NCBI RefSeq assembly: GCF_000241465.1
Contig: NZ_JH584235.1
Span: forward strand, 542,305 to 606,304
Direction: 5' to 3'
Length of the DNA stretch: 64,000 nt
From: Sphingomonas echinoides ATCC 14820
GTDB taxonomy: Bacteria; Pseudomonadota; Alphaproteobacteria; Sphingomonadales; Sphingomonadaceae
How positions within the stretch are numbered: position 1 is the stretch's first letter; every line of letters begins with the position of its first letter. The notes under the pieces are model-generated. The model did no database searches and was not told the DNA's origin. It saw nothing but the letters and a program-made list of their open reading frames with translations. Below, in pieces: positions 27,867 to 35,954 of the stretch. The position numbers were made by a program, and so were the translations under genes.

Positions 27867-28655
27867 TCAATTGCGGATGATCAGTTCCGTCACCTTCTTG
27901 CCACGGCCGGCCGCCGCTGACGACAACGACCAGGTCGTCTCCACCTCGGCGATCGCGAAGCGGGCGAAAGCTTGGCGGATGAAGGGCGTATCGTTGATCG
28001 ACAGAATGAACCGACCCGAGATGTCGGCGAGTTGCTCAGCCATCGCGAGATAATTATCGCGGCCGAACTCGATCCCATAACCTGTCGTCTCGTCATAGGG
28101 CGGATCGAGGAAGAACAGCGTGGCCGGGCCGTCATACCGCCGGATCAGATCGGCATAGTCCAGCTGCTCGATCGTGACGGATGCAAGACGGTCGCGCAGC
28201 AGTTTGAGCTCGGCGCGCAGCGCGGCGAGGTTGAACCGCGAATCCTGGTCGCGGCGCACGCCGAACGTCCGGCCAACGACGCGCCCGCCAAATGCTAGGC
28301 GCTGCAGGTAGAGGAAGCGGACCGCGCGCTCGATATCGGTGAGCAGCCGAGGATCCAGCGCACGCTGCCGCTCGAATTCTGTCCGACTGGCGATCAACCA
28401 GCGGAGCTCGGCAACGAACGGCTCATAATGGCGTCGCACGACCCGGAACAAGTTGGCGACGTCGCCGGATAAGTCGTTGATGACCTCAACAGCTGCGGCA
28501 GCAGGCCGGCGGAGAAACACGCCGCCCATACCGACAAAGGGCTCAACGTACGTTCGGTGGGGGGTGTCGGCGATCATAGCGACGAGCCGCTTAGCGAGGT
28601 TGCGCTTACCTCCGAGATAGGGCGGGGGTGGGCGAACAGCGATTGACGCATTCAT
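27867..28655 (-). CDS. DNA adenine methylase (D12 class)
   Basis: This 262-aa N6-adenine methyltransferase has the SAM motif FVGMGGVF at about 40-47 and the catalytic DPPY at 184-187. The YLGGKRNL start is typical of Dam/DpnM-type alpha-class enzymes. No restriction partner is adjacent, so it is an orphan methylase, perhaps protecting phage DNA or modulating gene expression. It is the last gene of the late minus-strand block, downstream of the lysis genes. Confidence 0.9.
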   Translation of the reverse strand: MNASIAVRPPPPYLGGKRNLAKRLVAMIADTPHRTYVEPFVGMGGVFLRRPAAAAVEVINDLSGDVANLFRVVRRHYEPFVAELRWLIASRTEFERQRALDPRLLTDIERAVRFLYLQRLAFGGRVVGRTFGVRRDQDSRFNLAALRAELKLLRDRLASVTIEQLDYADLIRRYDGPATLFFLDPPYDETTGYGIEFGRDNYLAMAEQLADISGRFILSINDTPFIRQAFARFAIAEVETTWSLSSAAAGRGKKVTELIIRN

Positions 28656-28866
28656 TCAGGCTTCGTCCTTTGGGGAAAGAAGCACGTCGGCTACGCGCGC
28701 TGGTAAGCCGCCGATCGGCGCGATCGGCGAGCACCTGGCCGATGATATCGGCACCAGGATGATGGAACGACCACTGGCCGCAAAAGCTGTAAGCGATTCC
28801 TACGCGGCCAACCGACCCGAACCGGGTGGTTAGCCGCGCAGGAACACAGGGAACCACGCCCTGCAT
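28606..28866 (-). CDS. Possible small ORF upstream of the methylase
   Basis: This 86-codon frame starts at ATG 28866 behind a GGGGGA ribosome binding site and overlaps the methylase start by 50 bases. It shows no known domain. The ribosome binding site lies in a CCC-UUCG-GGG hairpin, which could make translation conditional. The ORF may be spurious. Confidence 0.3.
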   Translation of the reverse strand: MQGVVPCVPARLTTRFGSVGRVGIAYSFCGQWSFHHPGADIIGQVLADRADRRLTSARSRRASFPKGRSLNECVNRCSPTPALSRR

Positions 28867-28888
28867 ATTCCCCCGAAGGGTCTTTTAG

Positions 28889-28920
28889 TTTGCAGGCCAC
28901 CCGGCGAACCGGTGCCTGCG
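28889..28920 (-). other. Strong RNA hairpin with UUCG tetraloop
   Basis: Read on the minus strand, GCAGGC-ACCGG-UUCG-CCGGGUG-GCCUGC folds into an almost perfect 11-bp stem closed by a UUCG tetraloop. There is no U-run, so it is not a classic terminator. A second UUCG mini-hairpin follows at the 28866 start. The rest of 28867-28995 holds nothing else that I can identify. Confidence 0.55.
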
Positions 28921-28995
28921 TTCAAACCGCGCGCGCGGGCCACTCCTAACGGCTAAGCTCAGAGCGGCAGGCCCACTATGCCACGCGTCGACCGG

Positions 28996-29346
28996 TCAGA
29001 ACAACCCTAGGAAGCGCTTGCGCGGTCGCGCAGCCTTGAGGGCAGCGGACCACTGGGCGTCGCACGACGTGCCGATCGCCTTGGCCGTGCGCTTGTCGAT
29101 GTTTGCCTTCACGAGCTGCCCCGTCTGCGCGAGGCCGAACGCACCGTCGCCACCCGCGCTACCGTCGATCAGCGCCAGTTGCGCCCCCGGCGTCGGATCC
29201 AGCAGGCCCGACGCCAGCAGGATCTTCATGCACGGGCTGGCAGCCTGGGTCAGCACGGTAGAGGTCGTCATACAGGCAGAGATTGCGACGCAGAGCATCA
29301 GCGACGCCATGCACCGCCACGCCTGCATCGGGCGCTTGTCGAACAT
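28996..29346 (-). CDS. Rz1-like outer-membrane spanin lipoprotein
   Basis: This 116-aa protein has a signal peptide ending in the lipobox AISAC (lipidated cysteine near residue 25). A small mixed domain follows. Its first 188 bases overlap the 3' part of the upstream TM protein gene in another frame, the architecture of lambda-type Rz/Rz1 spanins. It is larger than lambda Rz1 and not proline-rich, so the call rests on lipobox, overlap and position in the lysis cassette. AAAGGA precedes the ATG. Confidence 0.6.
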   Translation of the reverse strand: MFDKRPMQAWRCMASLMLCVAISACMTTSTVLTQAASPCMKILLASGLLDPTPGAQLALIDGSAGGDGAFGLAQTGQLVKANIDKRTAKAIGTSCDAQWSAALKAARPRKRFLGLF

Positions 29347-29641
29347 CGATCTGTCCTTTCTGGACCTGCACGTCCACCTCGACCTTTTGCCGGGCGGCGT
29401 CGTTGATTTGCGGGATTGCACCGGTGGCAATGTCGCCGCTGGCCTGCGCCAGCGAAGTGTCGACCTTGGATTGGGCGACCTTCACCGCCATCTGTCCAGG
29501 GCGGATCAGGATCCCCCAGAAGGCCGCGCCGATCGCCACGGCGACGACGACACCGAATATCACCCGGAAAACCCAGTTGGCGGCGCGCACCTGCGGCAAG
29601 GCGTCCTCGGCCAGTTGCTCGACCTGCGTCACGATCGTCAT
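29159..29641 (-). CDS. Rz-like inner-membrane spanin
   Basis: This 160-aa type II membrane protein has a single TM helix (about residues 26-46, FRVIFGVVVAVAIGAAFWGILI) and then a Gln/Ala/Lys-rich coiled-coil periplasmic region. Its ATG overlaps the endolysin stop (ATGA) and its last third overlaps the lipoprotein gene. Rz proteins bridge the periplasm with Rz1 to fuse membranes at lysis. Sequence families are very diverse, so the call is mainly structural. Confidence 0.6.
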   Translation of the reverse strand: MTIVTQVEQLAEDALPQVRAANWVFRVIFGVVVAVAIGAAFWGILIRPGQMAVKVAQSKVDTSLAQASGDIATGAIPQINDAARQKVEVDVQVQKGQIDVRQAPDAGVAVHGVADALRRNLCLYDDLYRADPGCQPVHEDPAGVGPAGSDAGGATGADRR

Positions 29642-30252
29642 GCGCGCGCTCCCCGACATTTGCGGCGATCGACATTGCCGATGCGCTGCGCAAGCCAGCC
29701 TTTGAGGAACACGCCCAGCTTCGGATTGGCGCGAACAAGGCGGACATATTCGGCGCTCTGCTGGCGATCGAGCGCGTCGAGCGTGGCGATGCAGAGCGCA
29801 CCGGCACCGCGCCGCGCCTGGCAGGCGCGATAGGCGGCGATCGTCCCGGGCCCAACGCGACCATCGACGGTCAGCTGCGTGCCGCACAGCGCGTTGATCG
29901 ATTGCTGAAACCAGGTCGAAGGGCGCGCGGGCCCCATATTGACCGTGGTATCGAACAATTCCTCGGTGACGGCCGCGTCGACCGGCACCAGCGCGGCATA
30001 GCCCGGCTGCACCAGATAGCGATCGTAATAGATGCTCTCAGCGACGGCGCGCGGCAGCGTGCGCATCGGGCCGGTATAGCCGCTCTGCGTCGCCGTCCGT
30101 CGCGTGATGCCCATATTGGTTTCGCCGCCCGGATCGGCCGAGTGATCGACATAGCCGCCCTCGATCGCGATCACGCCGGAGATCATTGCGACGATGACCG
30201 CCGCAAGTTTCGCTTTGCCGACCGGCTGCCGGGCGGCGGCATCACTGGCCAT
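29638..30252 (-). CDS. Endolysin, GH108 lysozyme with SAR-like N-terminus
   Basis: This 204-aa protein has a hydrophobic N-terminal segment (about 14-30), then the GH108 signature with catalytic glutamate E31 in IAIEGGYVDHSADPGG and NMGITRR. A PG-binding-3-type C-terminal region has ELFDTTVNMGP and VDGRVGPGT. The N-terminal segment suggests a signal-anchor-release endolysin. It degrades peptidoglycan at the end of the lytic cycle. It lies between holin-like genes and the spanin pair. Confidence 0.88.
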   Translation of the reverse strand: MASDAAARQPVGKAKLAAVIVAMISGVIAIEGGYVDHSADPGGETNMGITRRTATQSGYTGPMRTLPRAVAESIYYDRYLVQPGYAALVPVDAAVTEELFDTTVNMGPARPSTWFQQSINALCGTQLTVDGRVGPGTIAAYRACQARRGAGALCIATLDALDRQQSAEYVRLVRANPKLGVFLKGWLAQRIGNVDRRKCRGARA

Positions 30253-30523
30253 CGGTCGGCACCTTGCGGGTGATGCGCGCGACGGCGATCGCGACCAGCA
30301 ACAGGATCGGGAACGATCCGGTCAGCCACGCCGGGAGCAATGCGCGCAGATCCTGCGGCATCGCATTCCAGATGTCGGACGCGGTGCCGGGAAAGGCCTG
30401 CACGAACGCCTCGATCAGTGCGCCGATCGCGGCAAGCCGGATCGAGGAGAAGGTATAGGCGCGGTGCCAGTCATCGATGAGACGCGCGCACAACCAGGCG
30501 CGCCACTTTGCGAGCAGCGTCAT
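30242..30523 (-). CDS. Holin-like phage membrane protein
   Basis: This 93-aa protein has two predicted helices: an amphipathic stretch in the middle and a clear C-terminal TM segment (FPILLLVAIAVA). Its N-terminal WRAWLCARLIDDWHRAYTFSSIRLAA resembles small phage membrane proteins annotated as holins. It overlaps the endolysin start by 11 bases. The holin role is inferred from position and size. Confidence 0.65.
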   Translation of the reverse strand: MTLLAKWRAWLCARLIDDWHRAYTFSSIRLAAIGALIEAFVQAFPGTASDIWNAMPQDLRALLPAWLTGSFPILLLVAIAVARITRKVPTDGQ

Positions 30524-30553
30524 CGGATTCCTTTCGAAGGTAAGGCCGTGGAG

Positions 30554-30847
30554 TTAGGGCGTGTTGGCCATTGCCGCCTGCAATTCGCGGCGTAGCAGCG
30601 GCGGCCCATAGGTCAGCAGGATCGTTTCGAGCTGGACGATGCGATTGTTGAGGCCCGCGATCTCGAGCCGGTGCTTTTCCTCGGTCTCGTCGCGCTCTTT
30701 CTCGAGCTGCTTGATCCGCGCATCGCCGAAGACGCGCCAGATAAATGTACCAACCGTCATCAGGGCCGCCGTGGCGAACGTCGCCCCCGCACCGAAGGCA
30801 AGCGCCAGCGCCCCGCCCTGCGGGCCGGTGTAGTCGATATCGTGCAT
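30554..30847 (-). CDS. Phage membrane/coiled-coil protein, holin candidate
   Basis: This 97-aa protein has an N-terminal TM helix (about 12-38, Ala/Gly-rich) followed by a charged coiled coil (about 44-78). It lies just upstream of the first holin-like gene, so it may be a second holin, an antiholin or a lysis regulator. No family is recognised. Confidence 0.6.
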   Translation of the reverse strand: MHDIDYTGPQGGALALAFGAGATFATAALMTVGTFIWRVFGDARIKQLEKERDETEEKHRLEIAGLNNRIVQLETILLTYGPPLLRRELQAAMANTP

Positions 30848-30922
30848 TGCGGTTCCCGAAGGACAGAGTGAAGCTAGGACGTGCAGGTCGTGGCGGTTGC
30901 TGTCAGGCCGAAGTTGCCCCAG

Positions 30923-32776
30923 CTACGAAATCACTCCGGCACGACGAGCCGCTTGCTCGAGCGCCAACGCTCTTTGAGACACATCACGCACAGCATCCGA
31001 GAGTGCCTGCACCTGGGCTTGACTATAAGCAGCAGCTATCGTGGTCCCAGAATAAGCCGCGAACGCGCCAGTATTCGGGGTGCCAGTACCGCTTGACCAA
31101 CCACTCGGCGCATAGCCCAAAATGAGGGTGCGCGTGCCAAAATCGTTATAAGGCTGGACCGTACCGGTCTCGCGGTAGCCAATGATGACGTTGTCTGTCG
31201 CACCGCTCCGCAGCACCAATCCACGGACTTGGGCAGGTACCGCATTATCCGTGATGCTGGCAGTGACGGTATTCCGGTCGCCGACGATATCGACCGCAAA
31301 ATTCGCCCCGACGCTTCCCGCCCGTCCGTCATTGGTGGAGAGCACGGTCCAGATGCCATCGTCACCCTCGATGATTGCAGATTGCTGACCACAGTTTTTG
31401 GTAATGACGAGATAGTGGTTACCACGCTGACGCAGGGCCGCTGCCGTCACACGATCCTGCCCGACTTCGCGAACCCCAACGCCCATGATATTTGCGATGT
31501 TCGCGTGGAAACGGGAGCTGGAACAGTTCGCGCCGACAGATATACCATAGTCAGCACAACCACCGCGCACCGTCACTTCGACGTCCAGATTATCCGATGC
31601 GTTGATCGTCTGGTTGTTGTAAATAAAGCCAGAGCGTGTTGCTTCTTCGACAGTCAAATTCAACTTGGCGTTATTACAATTATCCAAAAGCCTCCCTCCA
31701 TAGGCGCACAACCTTGACACGACCTCCCACCGCGAATTTTTCGAAGAGTTTACATCGAAACCGGGGCGCGTTGCGCCCTCAATCGTAGAATTACCACAAG
31801 AAATAACGGTAACTCTCCCGAGGTGACCGTTAGAATCAATAAATGTCCCTATGCCGCCACAGTGGCAGTTTACCACCACGACATCTTGATAGACGACGTT
31901 GCTGTATTTCGTGAATGCGATACCCCAGCCAAATAAGTCAGAGGTAGGAATAGGTGTTGCCCCAGCGTTTCCGTCGAGCGTCAATCCAGCGACGTATCCA
32001 CTACTAAATCCTGTAGCTTCGTTGCCCTTTCCGATATGTCCGAAGTCGATGATACAGGGAGGCCCCGATGCGGCGCTCGGGCCTCCATCGACTTGCAGCG
32101 TGTGCGTAGCGCCATCCGGTAGCATGATCTTCGTACTTGAAGACCCTTGTCCGAAAATGCAGATATTATCTTGTTCGAACGGCTCAAACCAAGCGCGGTA
32201 ATCGCCGGCGGGGACAAAAATGGCTTTTTTATTGGTAAGCGCATAAGCGCGGCATTTAGCAAAAGCTGCTGTGCTGTCGGTTACTCCATCTCCGATCGCA
32301 CCGAAATCGGTCACCGAGACAAATTCGCGCGCTTTATCCTCAAGATCGCGGTCGTGGGAGGATGACGCCTGCTGGAAGTTGATCGAACTACCACCTTGCC
32401 GAACCCACGCGCCTACAGAAAGCGGGGTGCTATCAGCCTTAATGACAAAGGGCAGGTTTTCCAGATAAGGAGGGCTGTCGGTTTTGAAATAATACCGGGC
32501 GTCGGGAATGCCGGGGATACGGGTCAGCGACGCAACGCTACGCGTTACGTCGGATGCCCGGAACAATGCCAGGTCAGTGTAGGTGTTGTCGGCTGGGCCG
32601 GGAATCGTGCTCTGGAAGCCGGGGTTTTGTGTGATCGCATGGTCGGCGAACCTGTTGAGGACGGTGGCATCGGTGTCAGTGGGGGCCGCTCCGAACGCGC
32701 CGGTCGCCCGAGCAATATCGCCAAAGCTGGGGCCGCGGAGCCCGATTGAGCGATCCCGAATTGCCGTAAATTTCAT
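30923..32776 (-). CDS. Tail fibre/tailspike with pectate-lyase-like fold
   Basis: This 617-aa protein has an N-terminal attachment region (about 1-130) and the typical right-handed beta-helix entry FVSVTDFGAIGDGVTDSTAAF (about 150-170). A long Asn/Ser/Gly-rich parallel beta-helix and a C-terminal helical trimerisation-like segment follow. Such proteins bind and often depolymerise host surface polysaccharide. Base composition falls visibly over 31.2-32.5 kb compared with flanking genes, suggesting horizontal replacement. ATG 32776 overlaps the upstream stop (ATGA). Confidence 0.82.
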   Translation of the reverse strand: MKFTAIRDRSIGLRGPSFGDIARATGAFGAAPTDTDATVLNRFADHAITQNPGFQSTIPGPADNTYTDLALFRASDVTRSVASLTRIPGIPDARYYFKTDSPPYLENLPFVIKADSTPLSVGAWVRQGGSSINFQQASSSHDRDLEDKAREFVSVTDFGAIGDGVTDSTAAFAKCRAYALTNKKAIFVPAGDYRAWFEPFEQDNICIFGQGSSSTKIMLPDGATHTLQVDGGPSAASGPPCIIDFGHIGKGNEATGFSSGYVAGLTLDGNAGATPIPTSDLFGWGIAFTKYSNVVYQDVVVVNCHCGGIGTFIDSNGHLGRVTVISCGNSTIEGATRPGFDVNSSKNSRWEVVSRLCAYGGRLLDNCNNAKLNLTVEEATRSGFIYNNQTINASDNLDVEVTVRGGCADYGISVGANCSSSRFHANIANIMGVGVREVGQDRVTAAALRQRGNHYLVITKNCGQQSAIIEGDDGIWTVLSTNDGRAGSVGANFAVDIVGDRNTVTASITDNAVPAQVRGLVLRSGATDNVIIGYRETGTVQPYNDFGTRTLILGYAPSGWSSGTGTPNTGAFAAYSGTTIAAAYSQAQVQALSDAVRDVSQRALALEQAARRAGVIS

Positions 32777-33168
32777 GTCCGGTCTACTCCAGGCGTCAAG
32801 AAGAAAGCGCCAATCCACAGAGTGTCTTGGTCACCATCTGCATAAGTCAGTGTAATTTCGTATTCGAAGCGGTCGGCCTCGCCGAACTCGGGTTGGTTGA
32901 GCCCGGTTGGCATCGCCGCCAGCGTTGCCCTCGCAATGTCGGGCGAGATGGCAAGGATTCTGCGCCCAGGATCGTCCGGGTTGACGCCGTCAACGAACGA
33001 AACATTCTCATCAGCGGCCAGAGGAGCGCCCGGTGCCCCCGCATACAGCCTCACCTGCAGGCTAATCCTGGCTCCCTCGAGCGACAATGGCGGCCCAGCA
33101 TAATCGAGCTCGAGCGTTGTTCCGAACGCGCGGTTGCGAGCAGCGACGACATCGCGAAGAATGGTCAT
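32773..33168 (-). CDS. Phage tail-associated hypothetical protein
   Basis: This 131-aa beta-rich protein has the strand pattern RISLQVRLYAGAPG and FEYEITLTYADGDQDTLWIG. It lies between the tail-tip gene and the tail fibre and may attach the fibre. The ATG at 33168 is preceded by CTGGAGA. No named family is recognised. Confidence 0.65.
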   Translation of the reverse strand: MTILRDVVAARNRAFGTTLELDYAGPPLSLEGARISLQVRLYAGAPGAPLAADENVSFVDGVNPDDPGRRILAISPDIARATLAAMPTGLNQPEFGEADRFEYEITLTYADGDQDTLWIGAFFLTPGVDRT

Positions 33169-33184
33169 CGGTTTCTCCAGGAGA

Positions 33185-33229
33185 CTAGCGGGCAACAAAG
33201 CGCGCGTTGACGAACTCGGGCGGCGGCAT
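33185..33229 (-). CDS. Possible 14-residue micro-ORF
   Basis: ATG 33229 behind GGGAAG opens a 14-codon frame (MPPPEFVNARFVAR) ending at 33185, exactly between the tail-tip gene and the fibre-side gene. The residue mix looks protein-like and the ribosome binding site is plausible, but nothing else supports it. Confidence 0.3.
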   Translation of the reverse strand: MPPPEFVNARFVAR

Positions 33230-33240
33230 GGCTTCCCAGG

Positions 33241-35487
33241 CTAAAGCTCAGGCGAAATCTGCCTGTATCCTCCGCCGGGTGGCGTGGTGCCGCCCCCGCT
33301 GGCAGGGGGGCTTCCCGCAGCCGGGATGATCACATAGCCGACATAGTGGCGGCCAGGGTGCGCGGGGCCGGTGTGCGCATCGATATCATCCGCATAGAGC
33401 GCATAGGTCACCGCGCCCCCCGCCCGCCCGAAATCGTCATAGGCGATGCTGGTGACCGACCCCGCCGCCAGGCCGGAGGCGATCGTCGCGCCATTGACCG
33501 CGACGTCGGCATGGCCATCGGCATAGCGACGCAACCCGGCATGGATCGTCACCGTACCGTCGGCCGCCGCCGATGGCGACAGCCCGATGAAGAAGGAGTT
33601 GGCGATCGCGCTTTGCGTACCGCCAGCAGTGCCGAGCGACCCCGCCGTCACCGGCCCGAGGATCAAGCGATCGCTGACGACGCCGCGGACGCGGTAACGG
33701 ATACTCACCTGATAGGCGGTGTTGGGCGTGACTGCGGGGAAAAGCTTGGTGGTAACGACGGGAGCCTCGGTGCCGCCGATGATCCAAGCATCTTCGGCCC
33801 CCAGCCCCTCGGCATAGGGCCTGAAATCGAACAGCACGGCGTCCGCGCTCGGGTTCCCGCAGGAACCGGTGATCGTCAATGTCGGGATCGACGAACCGTC
33901 CGTACCGACGGAGACGCCCGACAACGTCCAGTCGTCGTTGTCGGGTGTGGCGACGCTGTTGTCATAGGTCAGGCTGGCCGTCGGCGGAGCGACGCCGCTC
34001 TGGCCCAAGGCGAAGGCGTGTTTGCCATCGGTCTCGGTCTTGATCGTGTACGTGACGACGCCGGTTTGCGCATCGAGCGAGCGGCCCGTGAGCAAGGTTT
34101 TGACCGACAGGCCGTCCTCGGGCTCGAAGGTCACGCAATCGCCGATGCGATAGTTAAGCCACCACGGCTTGAGCGGGACCGAGCCCGGCCCGGCCTCGCG
34201 CGCGTCGCAAATGTCATATGCGGCGAGCTGCGCGACCTGGTTGACGTTCTGCGCCAGCGGGTACTGGATCTCCTTGATCCGCTCGCCGCCGTCAAACGCG
34301 GCGAAGGATGGCACCGTTACCGCACTCGCCGAGACGATTTCCCAGTCGTGGGCTTCGGATCGGTACATCGGAATGACGCCGTTGATGCGCGATCGCCGCG
34401 GCTGCGTGCCCGAGAAGGTGCAGTCGCCGACAATGTCCTGCCGCGTGATCGTCGCGAGGCTGACGCGCGGTGCCCGGTTGACGCAGGAGAATACGCCGCC
34501 AACCAGCACCGGCGTCGCGCCGCCCGCCTGCAGCATCGCCTTCAGGCTGTTCCACAGGGTGTCGGGCCGGGTGACGATTTGGCCGCCGAGCGTCCAGCCG
34601 CGCGCCGCATTGAGATTGGCACCCTCGACAAAGGCACCGACGTCGATCGCGGCAAGCGGCGCGCCGATACCGCACACCTTCTTGCCATTCGCCCAGCGGC
34701 CCAGGCACCAGGTCAGCGCGTGCAGGTGCGGATCCTCCGACCACACATAGGTGTCTTCCTGCAGGGGTCGGCAGGTCCCGTTGCCACCGGGATAGGTCGA
34801 ATCGAGCCGTGGATCCCAAACCTTGGCCCAATGTCCGATCCAGGCGGGCGTGGGCTCGCTGGTCAATTGGTTCGAACTCTTCGTGTCGTACACGAAGGTG
34901 TTCATCACGGCCGCCATGCCCGACAGTTTGTGGGCGCTGGTCCAGCCGGTCGGGCTCCCGATCGGCGGCACCAGCGCGGTCGGTTCGGGCATTCGGCCCA
35001 GTTGCGTGCGCTGATAGACTTGGTTGCGGTACGTGCCGTTGGCATTGCCGCCGCCATCGAACGTGACGGTCGTTTTGTTCATGAAGGTCGCGTCGATCGA
35101 CGCGGCCGTCACGCACGACAGGATCGTGACGAAGGTCTCATAGGTGTTGTTGGAGCCGTGGCCGCGGCGATAGACGATATTCCCCGCCACGAGTGTGCGC
35201 CCCATCGGATAGGGCAACCCGGCATAGGGGTCGGCCTTCCACTTCGTTTGCGATCCGCCCTGGCTGGTTTTCGGGGTTAGCGCCTCGGCGATGCCCATCC
35301 CGATCGCCAGCACCCCGCCGATCAGGACTGCGGAGAATACGCTGGCGCTGATCCCGGTGAGCGTCGCTGCGCCGGCGGCGAGCGTGCTGATCCCGGCACC
35401 GAGCCCAAAGCCTGCAGCCAGGCCGACGCCGGTCGCGGCCAGCGCGACCGCCCCGATGACGATCGCGGCAACTTTCAGGACCTTCAT
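33241..35487 (-). CDS. Tail tip/host-specificity protein (J-like)
   Basis: This protein of about 748 aa begins with a Gly/Ala-rich hydrophobic region (about 5-75), then conserved tail-tip features PYPMGRTLVAGNIVYRRGHG and many beta-strand modules. Late modules resemble fibronectin-like and carbohydrate-binding jelly-roll folds, and the C-terminus is Pro/Gly-rich. It is the largest protein of the tail-tip group and probably carries receptor contact. ATG 35487 overlaps the upstream stop (ATGA); an ATG at 35505 is also possible. Confidence 0.8.
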   Translation of the reverse strand: MKVLKVAAIVIGAVALAATGVGLAAGFGLGAGISTLAAGAATLTGISASVFSAVLIGGVLAIGMGIAEALTPKTSQGGSQTKWKADPYAGLPYPMGRTLVAGNIVYRRGHGSNNTYETFVTILSCVTAASIDATFMNKTTVTFDGGGNANGTYRNQVYQRTQLGRMPEPTALVPPIGSPTGWTSAHKLSGMAAVMNTFVYDTKSSNQLTSEPTPAWIGHWAKVWDPRLDSTYPGGNGTCRPLQEDTYVWSEDPHLHALTWCLGRWANGKKVCGIGAPLAAIDVGAFVEGANLNAARGWTLGGQIVTRPDTLWNSLKAMLQAGGATPVLVGGVFSCVNRAPRVSLATITRQDIVGDCTFSGTQPRRSRINGVIPMYRSEAHDWEIVSASAVTVPSFAAFDGGERIKEIQYPLAQNVNQVAQLAAYDICDAREAGPGSVPLKPWWLNYRIGDCVTFEPEDGLSVKTLLTGRSLDAQTGVVTYTIKTETDGKHAFALGQSGVAPPTASLTYDNSVATPDNDDWTLSGVSVGTDGSSIPTLTITGSCGNPSADAVLFDFRPYAEGLGAEDAWIIGGTEAPVVTTKLFPAVTPNTAYQVSIRYRVRGVVSDRLILGPVTAGSLGTAGGTQSAIANSFFIGLSPSAAADGTVTIHAGLRRYADGHADVAVNGATIASGLAAGSVTSIAYDDFGRAGGAVTYALYADDIDAHTGPAHPGRHYVGYVIIPAAGSPPASGGGTTPPGGGYRQISPEL

Positions 35488-35954
35488 CGCGGGACCACCC
35501 GCCATGCCGCCAACGGCGTCAGCGGCTGCATCACCACTACGCCATCGGCATAATCGTCATGCCAGCCGGCGACCCGGCCATTGCCCATAACGACGACCAG
35601 CGCGCCGAGCGCATGCTCGGCCGGCATCTGGATAATGTCCCCGACGATGGCTTCAGCAGGGGCGATCCGCTCGAGCCCCATCGCGTCCAGCGCAGCAGGA
35701 ATCGAGTCATGGCCCGCAGCCTTCAGCGCCTTCAACGCGGAATTGACCGTGCGATAACTGCCGCTTGGCGGCAACTTCACCGTGTAGCCGAGCGAGCGCA
35801 GGTGCGCTGCTGCCATACGCACGCAATCCGCGGTCCCCAGTTTGTGCGCGCGCTTCGACCAGCGGTCGAGCGTTGCCTGCGCGGCATCGCGCTTGCGGAT
35901 CAGCATATGCTCGCTGTGGGAGACGGGCGGCATGCCCTCGGGTGCGGCAAACAT
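35484..35954 (-). CDS. DUF6950/NlpC-P60-like tail protein
   Basis: This 156-aa protein has a cysteine at the start of a helix in LGTADCVRMAAAHL and a downstream histidine in VAGWHDD, the order found in NlpC/P60 peptidases. Equivalent genes in siphoviruses and gene transfer agents lie between tail-tip genes and assist peptidoglycan passage. ATG 35954 overlaps the upstream stop. The open frame further upstream is out of register with the family start. Confidence 0.7.
   Translation of the reverse strand: MFAAPEGMPPVSHSEHMLIRKRDAAQATLDRWSKRAHKLGTADCVRMAAAHLRSLGYTVKLPPSGSYRTVNSALKALKAAGHDSIPAALDAMGLERIAPAEAIVGDIIQMPAEHALGALVVVMGNGRVAGWHDDYADGVVVMQPLTPLAAWRVVPR

Noticed and set aside
33346..35280. 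Plus-strand frame of 644 codons opposite the tail-tip gene
   Set aside because: Shadow of a high-GC gene; the minus-strand protein has tail-protein character and fits the operon.
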